Shown here: positions 1 to 6,682 of the stretch, in pieces
How positions within the stretch are numbered: position 1 is the stretch's first letter
How the letters are laid out: every line of letters begins with the position of its first letter
Assembly: GCA_964493095.1 (NCBI GenBank)
Contig: CAZBNG010000034.1
Coordinates: 1-21,939 of the forward strand
DNA length: 21,939 nt
Reading direction: 5' to 3'
From: CAYXSX01 sp964493095
GTDB taxonomy: Bacteria; Pseudomonadota; Alphaproteobacteria; Micavibrionales; Micavibrionaceae
Notes under the pieces: model-generated
The model's input: the letters and a program-made list of their open reading frames with translations, nothing else
Told to the model about the DNA's origin: nothing
Databases searched by the model: none
Program-made: the position numbers and the translations under genes

Positions 1-1
1 G

Positions 2-1189
2 TGTTTCGCCCTTGCAGGCTTCATTTATCGTTTTATCAATAAACCGCTGGAAGATTTTATAAATGGCAAGGACATGCCGTTTCAGGCCCGCAGGATCATT
101 CATAACCTGCGGCGCCTCACTCTTCCCTTCATGGCGCTCATGGCCCTGTTTATCACAGACGTATTCATGGTCAGCAATGGTTTTGGGGGTGTTAATGTCT
201 ACCTGCTTGAAGGAATTTACAAACTTCTTGTCGCCTGGGTGATTATTCGTATCGTCCTGCAATTCATAGATAACCGCTTCGTACGCAATATTTTCGCGCT
301 GGTTATATGGTCCATTGCCGCGCTTTCTATCTTCGGCATACTGGATGAGACCACAGCGGCGCTCGATTCTGTCGCGCTAACGGTGGGCAATTTCCGCCTC
401 TCCCCATTGGTTGTCATCAAGGCCGGGCTTTCGCTGTTCAGCGTGCTTTACCTGGCGATTTTCGCCTCCAGTTTTTTTGAACGGCGCATATTCAGAATCG
501 CCGGTCTTACCCGCTCTTCCCAAGTCCTGATCGCCAAGGGAATCCGCATCGGCCTTGTGGTCATGGCGCTGCTGATCGGCATCACCTCCGCGGGGATAGA
601 CCTCTCCCTCTTCGCCGTATTCGGCGGTGCCATCGGTCTTGGGGTCGGTTTTGGCCTGCAAAAAGGCATATCGAACCTGTTCTCCGGCATGCTGCTGCTG
701 ATGGACCAGTCGATCAAGCCGGGCGATGTGATCGAAATGGAAGGCGGAACTTTCGGCTGGGTCAATAATATGGCGGCACGCTATACCGAGGTGGTAACCC
801 GCGATAATAAATCATACCTGATACCGAATGAAGAATTCATTACGCAACGTGTCGTAAACTGGAGCCACGGAAACACCCTGATACGGCTGGATGTCAGCTT
901 CGGCGTAGCTTATGAACATAACCCGCACAAGATAATCGATATCGCCATAGAAGCGACAAAAAACTGCCACGACCGTATCTGCAAGGACCCCGAACCGGTG
1001 TGTCATTTTGTGGAATTCGGCGACAGCTCGCTTAATTTCAGCTTACGTTTCTGGATCAAGGATGCCGAAGCCGGCGTTACAAATATCCGCAGCGCCGTCC
1101 TGCTTGCCCTGTGGGATGCATTCAAGAAACACAAAATCCACATCCCCTACCCTCACCGGGAGGTTTATGTGCATCAGGTTGAGGGCTAA
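2..1189 (+). CDS. MscS-family mechanosensitive channel (5' end outside window)
   Basis: Inner-membrane channel that opens under membrane tension and lets solutes out during osmotic downshock. The frame is open to the left edge and the residues before the ATG at 74 (CFALAGFIYRF...) look like a membrane helix, so the true start lies upstream. Counting from that ATG, several hydrophobic segments lie at about 16-180. The pore-lining helix follows at about 180-208, Gly/Ala-rich with GLGVGFGLQKG and then NLFSG. The MscS beta domain is at about 209-275 (PGDVIEMEG, R-x-T-x-V-x-T-R-D, IPNEEF) and an alpha/beta C-terminal domain runs to about 365. The extra N-terminal helices make it one of the larger MscS-like proteins rather than a minimal 3-TM MscS. 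The stop overlaps the stop of the convergent downstream gene by 4 bases. Family assignment is firm; gating properties cannot be read from the sequence. Confidence 0.93.
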   Translation, partial: CFALAGFIYRFINKPLEDFINGKDMPFQARRIIHNLRRLTLPFMALMALFITDVFMVSNGFGGVNVYLLEGIYKLLVAWVIIRIVLQFIDNRFVRNIFALVIWSIAALSIFGILDETTAALDSVALTVGNFRLSPLVVIKAGLSLFSVLYLAIFASSFFERRIFRIAGLTRSSQVLIAKGIRIGLVVMALLIGITSAGIDLSLFAVFGGAIGLGVGFGLQKGISNLFSGMLLLMDQSIKPGDVIEMEGGTFGWVNNMAARYTEVVTRDNKSYLIPNEEFITQRVVNWSHGNTLIRLDVSFGVAYEHNPHKIIDIAIEATKNCHDRICKDPEPVCHFVEFGDSSLNFSLRFWIKDAEAGVTNIRSAVLLALWDAFKKHKIHIPYPHREVYVHQVEG

Positions 1190-1734
1190 GCAAACGAAGC
1201 GGACGGACAGCGATCAAACGCCGCTTCAAGCGAATCCGTAACTTCTTTATCGCCCGGCAGCTTAATTCTGAAACTCAAAACACGATAGCCATCCGGCTCG
1301 CTTTCCGGCGTCAAAACGCTTGAGGGCGGGTCTATATCTGAAATAGTGCGAATAGCTTCCGGGTCCACCTGACTTCCAGCCCAAGCTCGCGATAATGCAA
1401 AACAGCGCTCAGCGTCTCCTGCACCTGCCAGCAAAATAGATGTGTTACATTCTGAATTGCTAATATGCCCGATTCCTCTATGTTCAATCGCCTGCCCATC
1501 AGAAAGTTTTTGCGCCAAACTATTTCTTAAAGCGATCGCTTCGCTCAAGGGTAATACACTGGCGGCAACGGCAACATCCTGAACATTACCTTCAATTTTG
1601 CGGGCCTCAAAACGAGAACCCCTCTCAATACGCACATCTGTGACACTAGTAGGCTTTCCAGAGCGTACCGCGCAAAAAACCTCCCGAAATCTTGCCGAAT
1701 CCTTAATAGTTGTAGCTTCTCTTGGTTCAGTCAT
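1186..1734 (-). CDS. Hypothetical protein, 182 aa
   Basis: I do not recognise this protein. It has 182 residues, no obvious signal peptide or membrane segment, and reads as a soluble mixed-charge protein with scattered Cys (21, 96, 111, 176). A Ser/Pro/acid-rich stretch lies near residues 136-148. The ATG is preceded by AGGGGAG about 13 bases upstream, a somewhat long spacing for a ribosome site. Its 3' end overlaps the convergent MscS gene by 4 bases. A hairpin with a T-run lies between it and the 241-residue gene upstream on the same strand, so the two may be separate transcripts. The stretch is visibly more AT-rich than the neighbouring housekeeping genes, which fits a lineage-restricted or acquired gene. 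It is called coding because the frame is long, has a plausible start and no competing frame is better. Confidence 0.6.
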   Translation of the reverse strand: MTEPREATTIKDSARFREVFCAVRSGKPTSVTDVRIERGSRFEARKIEGNVQDVAVAASVLPLSEAIALRNSLAQKLSDGQAIEHRGIGHISNSECNTSILLAGAGDAERCFALSRAWAGSQVDPEAIRTISDIDPPSSVLTPESEPDGYRVLSFRIKLPGDKEVTDSLEAAFDRCPSASFA

Positions 1735-1756
1735 TTTTAATTTAACTCTCCCCTAT

Positions 1757-1781
1757 AAAAAACAAAATCCGCTTACGCGGA
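1757..1781 (-). terminator. Probable Rho-independent terminator after the 241-aa gene
   Basis: On the minus strand a TCCGC/GCGGA stem (1768-1772 with 1777-1781) closes a 4-base loop. It is followed at once by a T-rich run (the A-rich stretch 1757-1767 on the plus strand). It lies about 64 bases past the stop of the 241-residue gene and upstream of the 182-residue gene. The stem is short (5 bp), so strength is uncertain. Confidence 0.5.
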
Positions 1782-1844
1782 GAACGAAACGAAATTTATA
1801 CGGAAAGTACTTAAAATTGTCAATTAGTTTATAATTTATAGCTT

Positions 1845-2570
1845 TCAAGAAGCTGCTGGCGCTAATTCACCCCCCTGCGCTCCCTGATCAGGGATTGTAA
1901 TGGCCCCGGATTTAGCCCCCCAGAGCAATATTCCTCGTTCTTTAATAAATCGCTGTACCGCTGCGGGATTATCGCTGTTCAGGGCTGTGGTTACCGTATG
2001 GCAATTACATCTTCGTATATCATAATCAGGGCCTTGCCTGTTAATCGCTATTGCCTTCTTCATCCGCTCCTCCATCCAAAGGTCCAACATCTCATCAAAG
2101 CCTCCTAGGAAAACAGGATCTTCCAGAACATAATCGGGCTCTCTAAATCCGATATCATGGTCATCATAATGGAAAAAAATACGAAGTTTGCGTGGCGCGG
2201 CAAAATAATTCGCCCCCCCGGAGGCACCAAACATATTAGCCAGCCTCTGAGCTCTATCTGCAAAAAAAACCCGCTTAAGCTCTTGATAATTAAAGCCGGA
2301 TTCCCATTCGCCCGTATTGGGGGAAACAGCACCAGGGTTCAATGCGCCCCTCACTTGAATAGCGGGATAAAGCTTATTCGTTGCGGGGTTCTTCAGCGGT
2401 CGGCCTTGTGCATCGCACCAGATTTGCGCGAATCTAGTATAGGAATGGTGAACCGAATGAGACCCTAGAATAGCAGCTATTCTTTGGTGCCCGCGCCATT
2501 TTACGCAATCTATCGCCGCGATCTGAATCGCCCATAGAGCCTGGGCGGCCCCAGAGGGACGCTCAGGCAT
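1845..2570 (-). CDS. Hypothetical protein, 241 aa, with NCH motif
   Basis: Not a family I can name. The protein is soluble-looking with no signal peptide. It has an early His cluster (SHSVHHSY, residues 37-44) next to WCDAQGRPL (51-59), an aromatic/acid segment FFHYDDHDIGF (132-142), and NCHTVTTAL at 189-197. A His followed much later by an N-C-H-x-V motif is the order of catalytic residues in circularly permuted papain-like folds (LRAT/YaeF/YiiX type), but this is a guess from motif order only. The ATG at 2570 lacks a clear ribosome site. The frame stays open upstream to a stop at 2667-2669 with sensible-looking residues but no ATG, GTG or TTG, so the N-terminus may be longer through a non-standard start or may have decayed. 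The region is AT-richer than its neighbours. A terminator-like hairpin follows it. Confidence 0.6.
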   Translation of the reverse strand: MPERPSGAAQALWAIQIAAIDCVKWRGHQRIAAILGSHSVHHSYTRFAQIWCDAQGRPLKNPATNKLYPAIQVRGALNPGAVSPNTGEWESGFNYQELKRVFFADRAQRLANMFGASGGANYFAAPRKLRIFFHYDDHDIGFREPDYVLEDPVFLGGFDEMLDLWMEERMKKAIAINRQGPDYDIRRCNCHTVTTALNSDNPAAVQRFIKERGILLWGAKSGAITIPDQGAQGGELAPAAS

Positions 2571-2653
2571 GTAATTGTTAATAGTCGTAAATTCAGCTTC
2601 TATAGCACACCTTATATTTCCGTAATAATATACCTCATTCTTACGAAACTTGC

Positions 2654-2686
2654 AAAAAAGGCTACCCTAGAAAAGCTTAAGCAGCC
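2654..2686 (-). terminator. Probable Rho-independent terminator of ahpD
   Basis: On the minus strand GGCTGCTT (2686-2679) can pair with GGGTAGCC (2667-2660), 8 pairs including three G-U, around an 11-base loop. Six T follow (A-run 2654-2659 on the plus strand). The stem begins inside the last codons of ahpD and spans its stop codon, which is common in compact genomes. Confidence 0.6.
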
Positions 2687-3228
2687 TGTGCCAATGCCGC
2701 GTCCGATACACCCTCGGCATCCAGAATGGCCGCCACGGCATTAATCGTCGCCGCGATGCGCACCGCCGTCTGAATGGATTCGGTACTCAACCCGTCCTTT
2801 TTAAGGTTCGCCTCATGCGCATCAATGCACATGCCACAGCCGTTTATGGCGGAAACCGCCAGCGACCACAGCTCGAAATCGGCCTTTTCCACGCCGGGAC
2901 TGCCGATCACGTTCATGCGCAACTTGGCAGGAAGATTGGCGTATTCCTTATTGGCCGCCAGATGTACAAACCGGTAATAAACGTTGTTCATGCCCATAAT
3001 TGCTGCTGCCGCCCTTGCCGCATTCTGCGCTTCCGGGGAAAGATGCGCCGCCGCTTCCGCTTCAACAGCCGCTACAACCGCAGGGTTGCGCGCGCCATGG
3101 GCCGAAGCCAGGAAAGTACCCCAGAGCTGCTGCTGGCTGAGCGTTTCATCATTGGTCAGGGAAGACAGGTTGAGCTTGATATCTTTGGCGTAATCGGGAA
3201 TTTGGGCCTTTAAATTATCGATAGACAT
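2677..3228 (-). CDS. ahpD: AhpD alkylhydroperoxidase (carboxymuconolactone decarboxylase fold)
   Basis: Thiol reductase/peroxidase that in mycobacteria passes electrons from a lipoamide system to AhpC. The 183 residues match the family's usual length. The redox motif is C131-G-M-C134 followed by I-D-A-H138-E. E119 sits at the spacing expected for the acid of the AhpD proton relay. The helical, Ala-rich N-terminal half (about 55-90) fits the all-helical AhpD fold. The ATG at 3228 has a good AAAGGA ribosome site 8-9 bases upstream. The gene follows ahpC on the same strand across 73 bases holding a strong hairpin, so both are probably one transcript with damped ahpD output. Cytoplasmic. The residue at the first x-x position before the second Cys is Met rather than the His seen in the mycobacterial enzyme, so details of catalysis may differ. 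Confidence 0.93.
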   Translation of the reverse strand: MSIDNLKAQIPDYAKDIKLNLSSLTNDETLSQQQLWGTFLASAHGARNPAVVAAVEAEAAAHLSPEAQNAARAAAAIMGMNNVYYRFVHLAANKEYANLPAKLRMNVIGSPGVEKADFELWSLAVSAINGCGMCIDAHEANLKKDGLSTESIQTAVRIAATINAVAAILDAEGVSDAALAQAA

Positions 3229-3255
3229 GAGTTTTTCCTTTCAAATAGAGTCAAT

Positions 3256-3288
3256 AAAGGCGGCAACGGCTAAACCACTGCCGCCTTT
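3256..3288 (-). terminator. Intercistronic hairpin between ahpC and ahpD (attenuator or mRNA-end stabiliser)
   Basis: AAAGGCGGCA (3256-3265) and TGCCGCCTTT (3279-3288) form a perfect 10-bp inverted repeat with a 13-base loop. On the minus strand the stem ends in TTT followed by ATTGACTC, so the T-run is short. It begins 14 bases after the ahpC stop and ends about 28 bases before the ahpD start. It could act as a leaky terminator, giving more ahpC than ahpD mRNA, or as a 3'-end stabiliser after processing. Confidence 0.7.
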
Positions 3289-3301
3289 GGGGGAAGTAAA
3301 C

Positions 3302-3895
3302 TTAAGCCGCTTTCTTCTTCTGAAGATCGTTGGCCGCCGCGGATACATCGATTGTATCGCCGCCAACCGCGCGGTTGCACGGGCACAGCTCGTCGGATTG
3401 CAGCGCATCGAGGATACGCAGTGTTTCCTTCGGATTACGGCCGACATTCAGGCCGTTCACGCTCACATGCTGGATCACGTTGTGTGGGTCGACGATGAAC
3501 GTCGCGCGCAGGGCTACGCCCGCTTCGGCATCACGAATCCCCAGACCGTCAACCAGAGAACCGTTAGTATCGGCAAAGCTCCACTGGTTAAGCTTATCCA
3601 GGTCGGCATGCTCGCGGCGCCATGCCAGCTTGCAGAATTCATTGTCTGTGGAGCCGCCCAGCACAACCGTATCACGGTCGGTAAACTCTTCATTCAACTT
3701 GGCAAACTCGACAATTTCCGTCGGGCATACGAATGTGAAATCCTTGGGATAGAAGAAAACAACTTTCCACTTGCCTTCAAAACTTTTTTCCGTGATCGGT
3801 TCAAACGCGCTTTCGCCGTTTTCTTCATGCACATTGAAACCGGGCTTTACACCCATTACTTCGAATTCCGGTAATTTATCACCAATGCCTAGCAT
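3302..3895 (-). CDS. ahpC: AhpC alkyl hydroperoxide reductase, 2-Cys peroxiredoxin
   Basis: Cytoplasmic peroxiredoxin that reduces H2O2, organic hydroperoxides and possibly peroxynitrite. The peroxidatic Cys is C57 in PKDFTFVCPTE, with T54 three residues before it and R130 later in the fold. The C-terminal part carries C171-P-C173. A CPC pair in place of a single resolving Cys is the pattern of the mycobacterial-type AhpC that works with AhpD rather than AhpF, and ahpD lies next downstream, so the pairing is consistent. Length (197 aa) is typical. The ATG at 3895 has GGAG about 9-13 bases upstream. The gene diverges from oxyR across 145 bases that contain a candidate OxyR operator, so peroxide induction is expected but not proven here. 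Confidence 0.97.
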   Translation of the reverse strand: MLGIGDKLPEFEVMGVKPGFNVHEENGESAFEPITEKSFEGKWKVVFFYPKDFTFVCPTEIVEFAKLNEEFTDRDTVVLGGSTDNEFCKLAWRREHADLDKLNQWSFADTNGSLVDGLGIRDAEAGVALRATFIVDPHNVIQHVSVNGLNVGRNPKETLRILDALQSDELCPCNRAVGGDTIDVSAAANDLQKKKAA

Positions 3896-4040
3896 CTCTT
3901 TTCTTCTCCATATGTTTAAATTGAACGTTTGATGGACATACCCTGCCCCATAAGAGCGCGAAAATCCAACAAGAAATTCCGAAAGTTTAAATCGAATTTT
4001 TCGATACTAATTTTCTTTTTTATATGATATTTTCGATTTC
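3896..4040. promoter_or_regulatory. Divergent ahpC/oxyR control region
   Basis: This 145-base AT-rich stretch separates divergent ahpC and oxyR. It holds a 12-base direct repeat GTTTAAATYGAA at 3916-3927 and 3985-3996 (start-to-start 69 bases, one mismatch). The second copy runs into the palindrome at 3991-4005. A near-consensus -10 (TATGAT, 4023-4028) lies 13 bases before the oxyR ATG, and the palindrome occupies the matching -35 position at 17-base spacing. oxyR has no recognisable ribosome site and a very short predicted leader. I could not place the ahpC promoter with confidence. Confidence 0.65.
3991..4005. promoter_or_regulatory. Candidate OxyR operator (ATCG-N7-CGAT palindrome)
   Basis: ATCGAA-TTT-TTCGAT is a perfect 15-bp inverted repeat. 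It has the T-N11-A core typical of LysR-type regulators and the same 15-bp, N7-spaced geometry as the classical OxyR half-site pair ATAG-N7-CTAT. It overlaps the predicted -35 region of oxyR, where binding would block oxyR transcription, and lies upstream of ahpC, where binding could activate it. A second, degenerate copy (ATTGAACGTTTGAT) lies at 3922-3935. Confidence 0.55.
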
Positions 4041-4922
4041 ATGATCCGCCCGTCACTCAGACAACTAAACTACCTCACAGCCATTGAGGACACAGGCTCC
4101 TTCAGCGCTGCCGCCGAAAACTGTGCGGTCACGCAAAGCACACTAAGCGCCGGCATCAAAGAGTTGGAAAACATTATCGGTCAAACGTTAGTGATGCGTG
4201 GACGCAAGAATATCACCCTTACCCCCTTCGGCGCCGAAGTGGCGCAGCAGGCGCGCACCATCCTGGAGGATACGGACCAGATCGTCGCACGAGCCAGAAT
4301 GCTGTGCGAGCCCTTAAGCGGCCCGCTGCGCCTGGGTATCATCCCGACCATCGCGCCTTATATGCTTCCCGGCATCCTGCCCGTTCTCAGCCGTAAATTC
4401 CCGAAGCTGGAGTTGCAGCTTCACGAGGATATGACCGACCGTCTGCTGGACAAGCTGGCACGGGGGGAAATCGACATCGCGCTGATGGCGTTCCCTTATG
4501 ACACCCCCCACTGCACGCAGAAGATTTTATTCGCTGAGGAATTCCAAGTCGCCATGCCCGAAAGCTTTAATGTGCGTGGCAATTCCATCGACATCAAAGA
4601 CCTGGAGCCGGAAAAACTGTTGCTGCTGGAGGACGGGCACTGCCTGCGCGATCACGCGCTCTCGGCCTGTGACATCCAGCTTCCCCGCCAGCGCAAAACC
4701 TTTAGCGCCACCAGCCTGCAAACCCTGATCGAAATGGTGCGCCACGGCTTTGGAATTACGCTTTTACCCGCCATGGCCATCAGCCCCGCCACGCTGGGAA
4801 ACGGGATTCGCCTTCTCCCCTTTAAGGGAAAACATCCACCGGAGCGCCAGATCGGCCTGTGCTGGAAATCCGGCGATACCAAAACGCGGGATTTTGAACT
4901 GCTCGCCGCCGCTATCAAATGA
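4041..4922 (+). CDS. oxyR: OxyR, LysR-family hydrogen-peroxide sensor and regulator
   Basis: Cytoplasmic transcription factor that senses H2O2 by forming an intramolecular disulfide. The LysR winged-helix DNA-binding domain is at residues 4-63 (LRQLNYL, FSAAAE, TQSTLSAGIKELE). The substrate-binding-like sensor domain runs from about 92 to 290. EDGHCLRDHALSAC contains C201 and C210, nine residues apart as C199 and C208 are in the E. coli protein, so the redox switch is intact. Length 293 is usual. The ATG at 4041 has no Shine-Dalgarno sequence; a -10-like TATGAT at 4023-4028 implies a very short leader. The stop overlaps the ATG at 4919 of the next gene (ATGA), suggesting translational coupling with trhO. 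ahpC diverges from it, the usual OxyR neighbourhood. Confidence 0.96.
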   Translation: MIRPSLRQLNYLTAIEDTGSFSAAAENCAVTQSTLSAGIKELENIIGQTLVMRGRKNITLTPFGAEVAQQARTILEDTDQIVARARMLCEPLSGPLRLGIIPTIAPYMLPGILPVLSRKFPKLELQLHEDMTDRLLDKLARGEIDIALMAFPYDTPHCTQKILFAEEFQVAMPESFNVRGNSIDIKDLEPEKLLLLEDGHCLRDHALSACDIQLPRQRKTFSATSLQTLIEMVRHGFGITLLPAMAISPATLGNGIRLLPFKGKHPPERQIGLCWKSGDTKTRDFELLAAAIK

Positions 4923-5851
4923 TTGCAAATTTATCCCCGCAGGCTTATAAATCCCCCATGTTTAAAGTTGCCGCCCTTTACAGATTTACCCCCATCGCAG
5001 ATATCCCCGCCCTGCGCGCGGAAATCTATGCTTTTGCAAAAAACATAGAAGGCATCTGCGGCACGCTGCTGCTGGCGCCGGAAGGCGTAAACGGAACGAT
5101 TGCCGCGCAGCCCGAAGCCATGGATCGTATGATTGCGTTTCTGGATGAAAAACTTGGCGTGCGGCAGGGTTCTGTTGCTTGCGAGCTAAAATACTCCCAT
5201 GCAACGCAACAGCCTTTCAACCGTTTCAAAGTACGCCCGAAAAAAGAGCTGATCACTTTGCGCAAGCCCGAAGCCAATCCCAGCGAGCTTGTCGGAGAAT
5301 ATGTGAAACCGAAAGACTGGAACGATCTGATCAACGACCCAGAGGTCGTACTGATCGATACACGCAACGATTATGAAACCAAGGTCGGAATTTTCGAAGG
5401 GGCGATCGACCCCGATATGAAAGTGTTTACAGAGTTCCCGGACTGGGTGGAAAAACACCTCAATCCCGCGCAACACAAGAAAATCGCCATGTTCTGCACT
5501 GGTGGTATCCGCTGTGAAAAAGCCAGCGCCTATATGCTCGCCCACGGATTCGAGAATGTTTACCATCTTAAAGGGGGCATTTTGCAATATCTGGAGGAAG
5601 TCCCCGAAGAAGAAAGTAAATGGAAGGGCGAATGTTTCGTATTCGATCACCGCGTTTCCGTCGGTCACGGGCTGAAAGAAGGCGACTGGGCCGTCTGCCA
5701 TGCCTGCCGCGAGCCTTTAAGTGCCGAAGATGTCAAACGCCCCGAATATGAAAGCGGCGTTTCCTGTCACCACTGCCATAGCAATCTAACACCCGAGCGC
5801 GAAAAATCCCTGCGCCAGCGCCAAAAGCATTACGCCGAACGCCACAATTAA
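4919..5851 (+). CDS. trhO: tRNA uridine-34 hydroxylase TrhO (YceA family, rhodanese domain)
   Basis: Family members hydroxylate the wobble uridine U34 to ho5U in an oxygen-dependent reaction. The N-terminal acylphosphatase-like domain begins at FKVAALYRF (residues 15-23) with APEGVNGT at 53-60. The rhodanese domain is at about 135-230 with VVLIDTRNDYE (143-153) and the active loop C193-T-G-G-I-R. The C-terminal part has C260-x2-C263 and C283-x2-C286, a probable metal-binding knuckle. The ATG at 4919 overlaps the oxyR stop (ATGA). The conserved domain fits equally well with the internal ATG at 4958, and neither start has a strong ribosome site, so the first 13 residues are uncertain. Coupling to oxyR suggests joint control. 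Family assignment is firm. Confidence 0.94.
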   Translation: MIANLSPQAYKSPMFKVAALYRFTPIADIPALRAEIYAFAKNIEGICGTLLLAPEGVNGTIAAQPEAMDRMIAFLDEKLGVRQGSVACELKYSHATQQPFNRFKVRPKKELITLRKPEANPSELVGEYVKPKDWNDLINDPEVVLIDTRNDYETKVGIFEGAIDPDMKVFTEFPDWVEKHLNPAQHKKIAMFCTGGIRCEKASAYMLAHGFENVYHLKGGILQYLEEVPEEESKWKGECFVFDHRVSVGHGLKEGDWAVCHACREPLSAEDVKRPEYESGVSCHHCHSNLTPEREKSLRQRQKHYAERHN

Positions 5852-5861
5852 ATTTTTACGA

Positions 5862-6350
5862 TTAATCCGCAGGCTTCTCGCCCGGTTTAGGCGCCTGTTT
5901 GCGCTTGTACCAGCTCTGGCGGTGATGCGGCCTTTCGCCCAAAGCTTCGGATAACCGCCCGGCGAGTTTCTGACGTTCTTCATCGGGGAGCTCGGCTGCC
6001 AGTTCCTTGGTCGCCTGTATCTTCTTGGTCACGATTTTATCGTGCGATTTCCGCAATTCTTCCGCCGTCGCGTCAAAAGCCGATTCGTCGAATCTTTTCG
6101 CTTCCAGAATCTCCATCAGCTTGCTGCGCGTCACCCGGATTTTAAGCACTTCGCCACGCACATCGCCACGCACCTTACGCATAACCTTTGCCGCCATATG
6201 CCGGGTTTCCGGGTCAAATTCTGTGCGCCCCCCGTAGAACCAGTCATGATGAATGCGCTTATAAACAAAACCGCCCAGTATTCCGATCAAAATGATGTTC
6301 AGCAACAGAGAGACCGTAAATATGATTTTCAGGTTCTTGGTCACAGCCAT
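5862..6350 (-). CDS. Periplasmic Metal_resist/CnrX-like protein
   Basis: A 162-residue protein with one N-terminal membrane anchor (about 9-30, hydrophobic, after MAVTKNLK) and a periplasmic, strongly helical and charged remainder. Helical repeats at about 48-135, with ETRHMAAKVMRKVRGDVRGEVLK and a DEERQKLAGRLSEAL end, resemble the ZraP/CnrX Metal_resist family, whose members bind divalent metals and in CnrX relay the signal to a membrane anti-sigma factor. His residues near the membrane (34, 35), at 103 and 142-143 could bind metal, but the exact CnrX ligand spacing is not evident, so no metal is predicted. It overlaps the small TM gene upstream by 10 bases, within one operon with the ECF sigma factor. 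A sensor role is inferred from family and context. Confidence 0.72.
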   Translation of the reverse strand: MAVTKNLKIIFTVSLLLNIILIGILGGFVYKRIHHDWFYGGRTEFDPETRHMAAKVMRKVRGDVRGEVLKIRVTRSKLMEILEAKRFDESAFDATAEELRKSHDKIVTKKIQATKELAAELPDEERQKLAGRLSEALGERPHHRQSWYKRKQAPKPGEKPAD

Positions 6351-6646
6351 TCTCCTACAGCCAGGGATTCATCAAGTTGAAGATAAGACGAGAGATTTTG
6401 AGCATCCGTAAAGGCATGTCCCTCCATATATATCCCGGTCACAACGCCCAGAATAAGAAAAAGCGCAAAAGCCACCGCCGGACGCGGCATGATAACATTA
6501 TCCAGAACAATACCCAGCCATTCAGGCAGGCGAATAGCGGGCCCGTAAGACACGGAAAGCGAGCCGGCGATAATGCTTTGCGCCAGATTAGACGGCGCCG
6601 AAGGCACAAAACGGCGCGCCAGCAGGGTGTTCAGATCATCTTTCAT
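6341..6646 (-). CDS. Small one-TM protein, probable anti-sigma factor (CnrY-like)
   Basis: The protein has 101 residues: a soluble N-terminal part of about 50 residues (MKDDLNTLLARRFVPSAPSN), one membrane segment at about 56-73 (PAVAFALFLILGVVTGIY), and a short periplasmic tail. This size and topology match CnrY, a minimal anti-sigma factor whose cytoplasmic segment wraps around its sigma factor. It lies 36 bases downstream of an ECF sigma gene and overlaps the periplasmic sensor-like gene by 10 bases, the neighbourhood expected. The ATG at 6646 has a GAAGG ribosome site about 8 bases upstream. No sequence motif proves the anti-sigma role; it rests on topology and gene order. Confidence 0.7.
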   Translation of the reverse strand: MKDDLNTLLARRFVPSAPSNLAQSIIAGSLSVSYGPAIRLPEWLGIVLDNVIMPRPAVAFALFLILGVVTGIYMEGHAFTDAQNLSSYLQLDESLAVGEWL

Positions 6647-6682
6647 CGTGTTACCTTCTTTATCCTCCGTTTTATTTCGCTC

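Noticed and set aside
3227..3874. 215-codon plus-strand open frame opposite ahpC
   Set aside because: Antisense to ahpC, whose catalytic motifs are clear.
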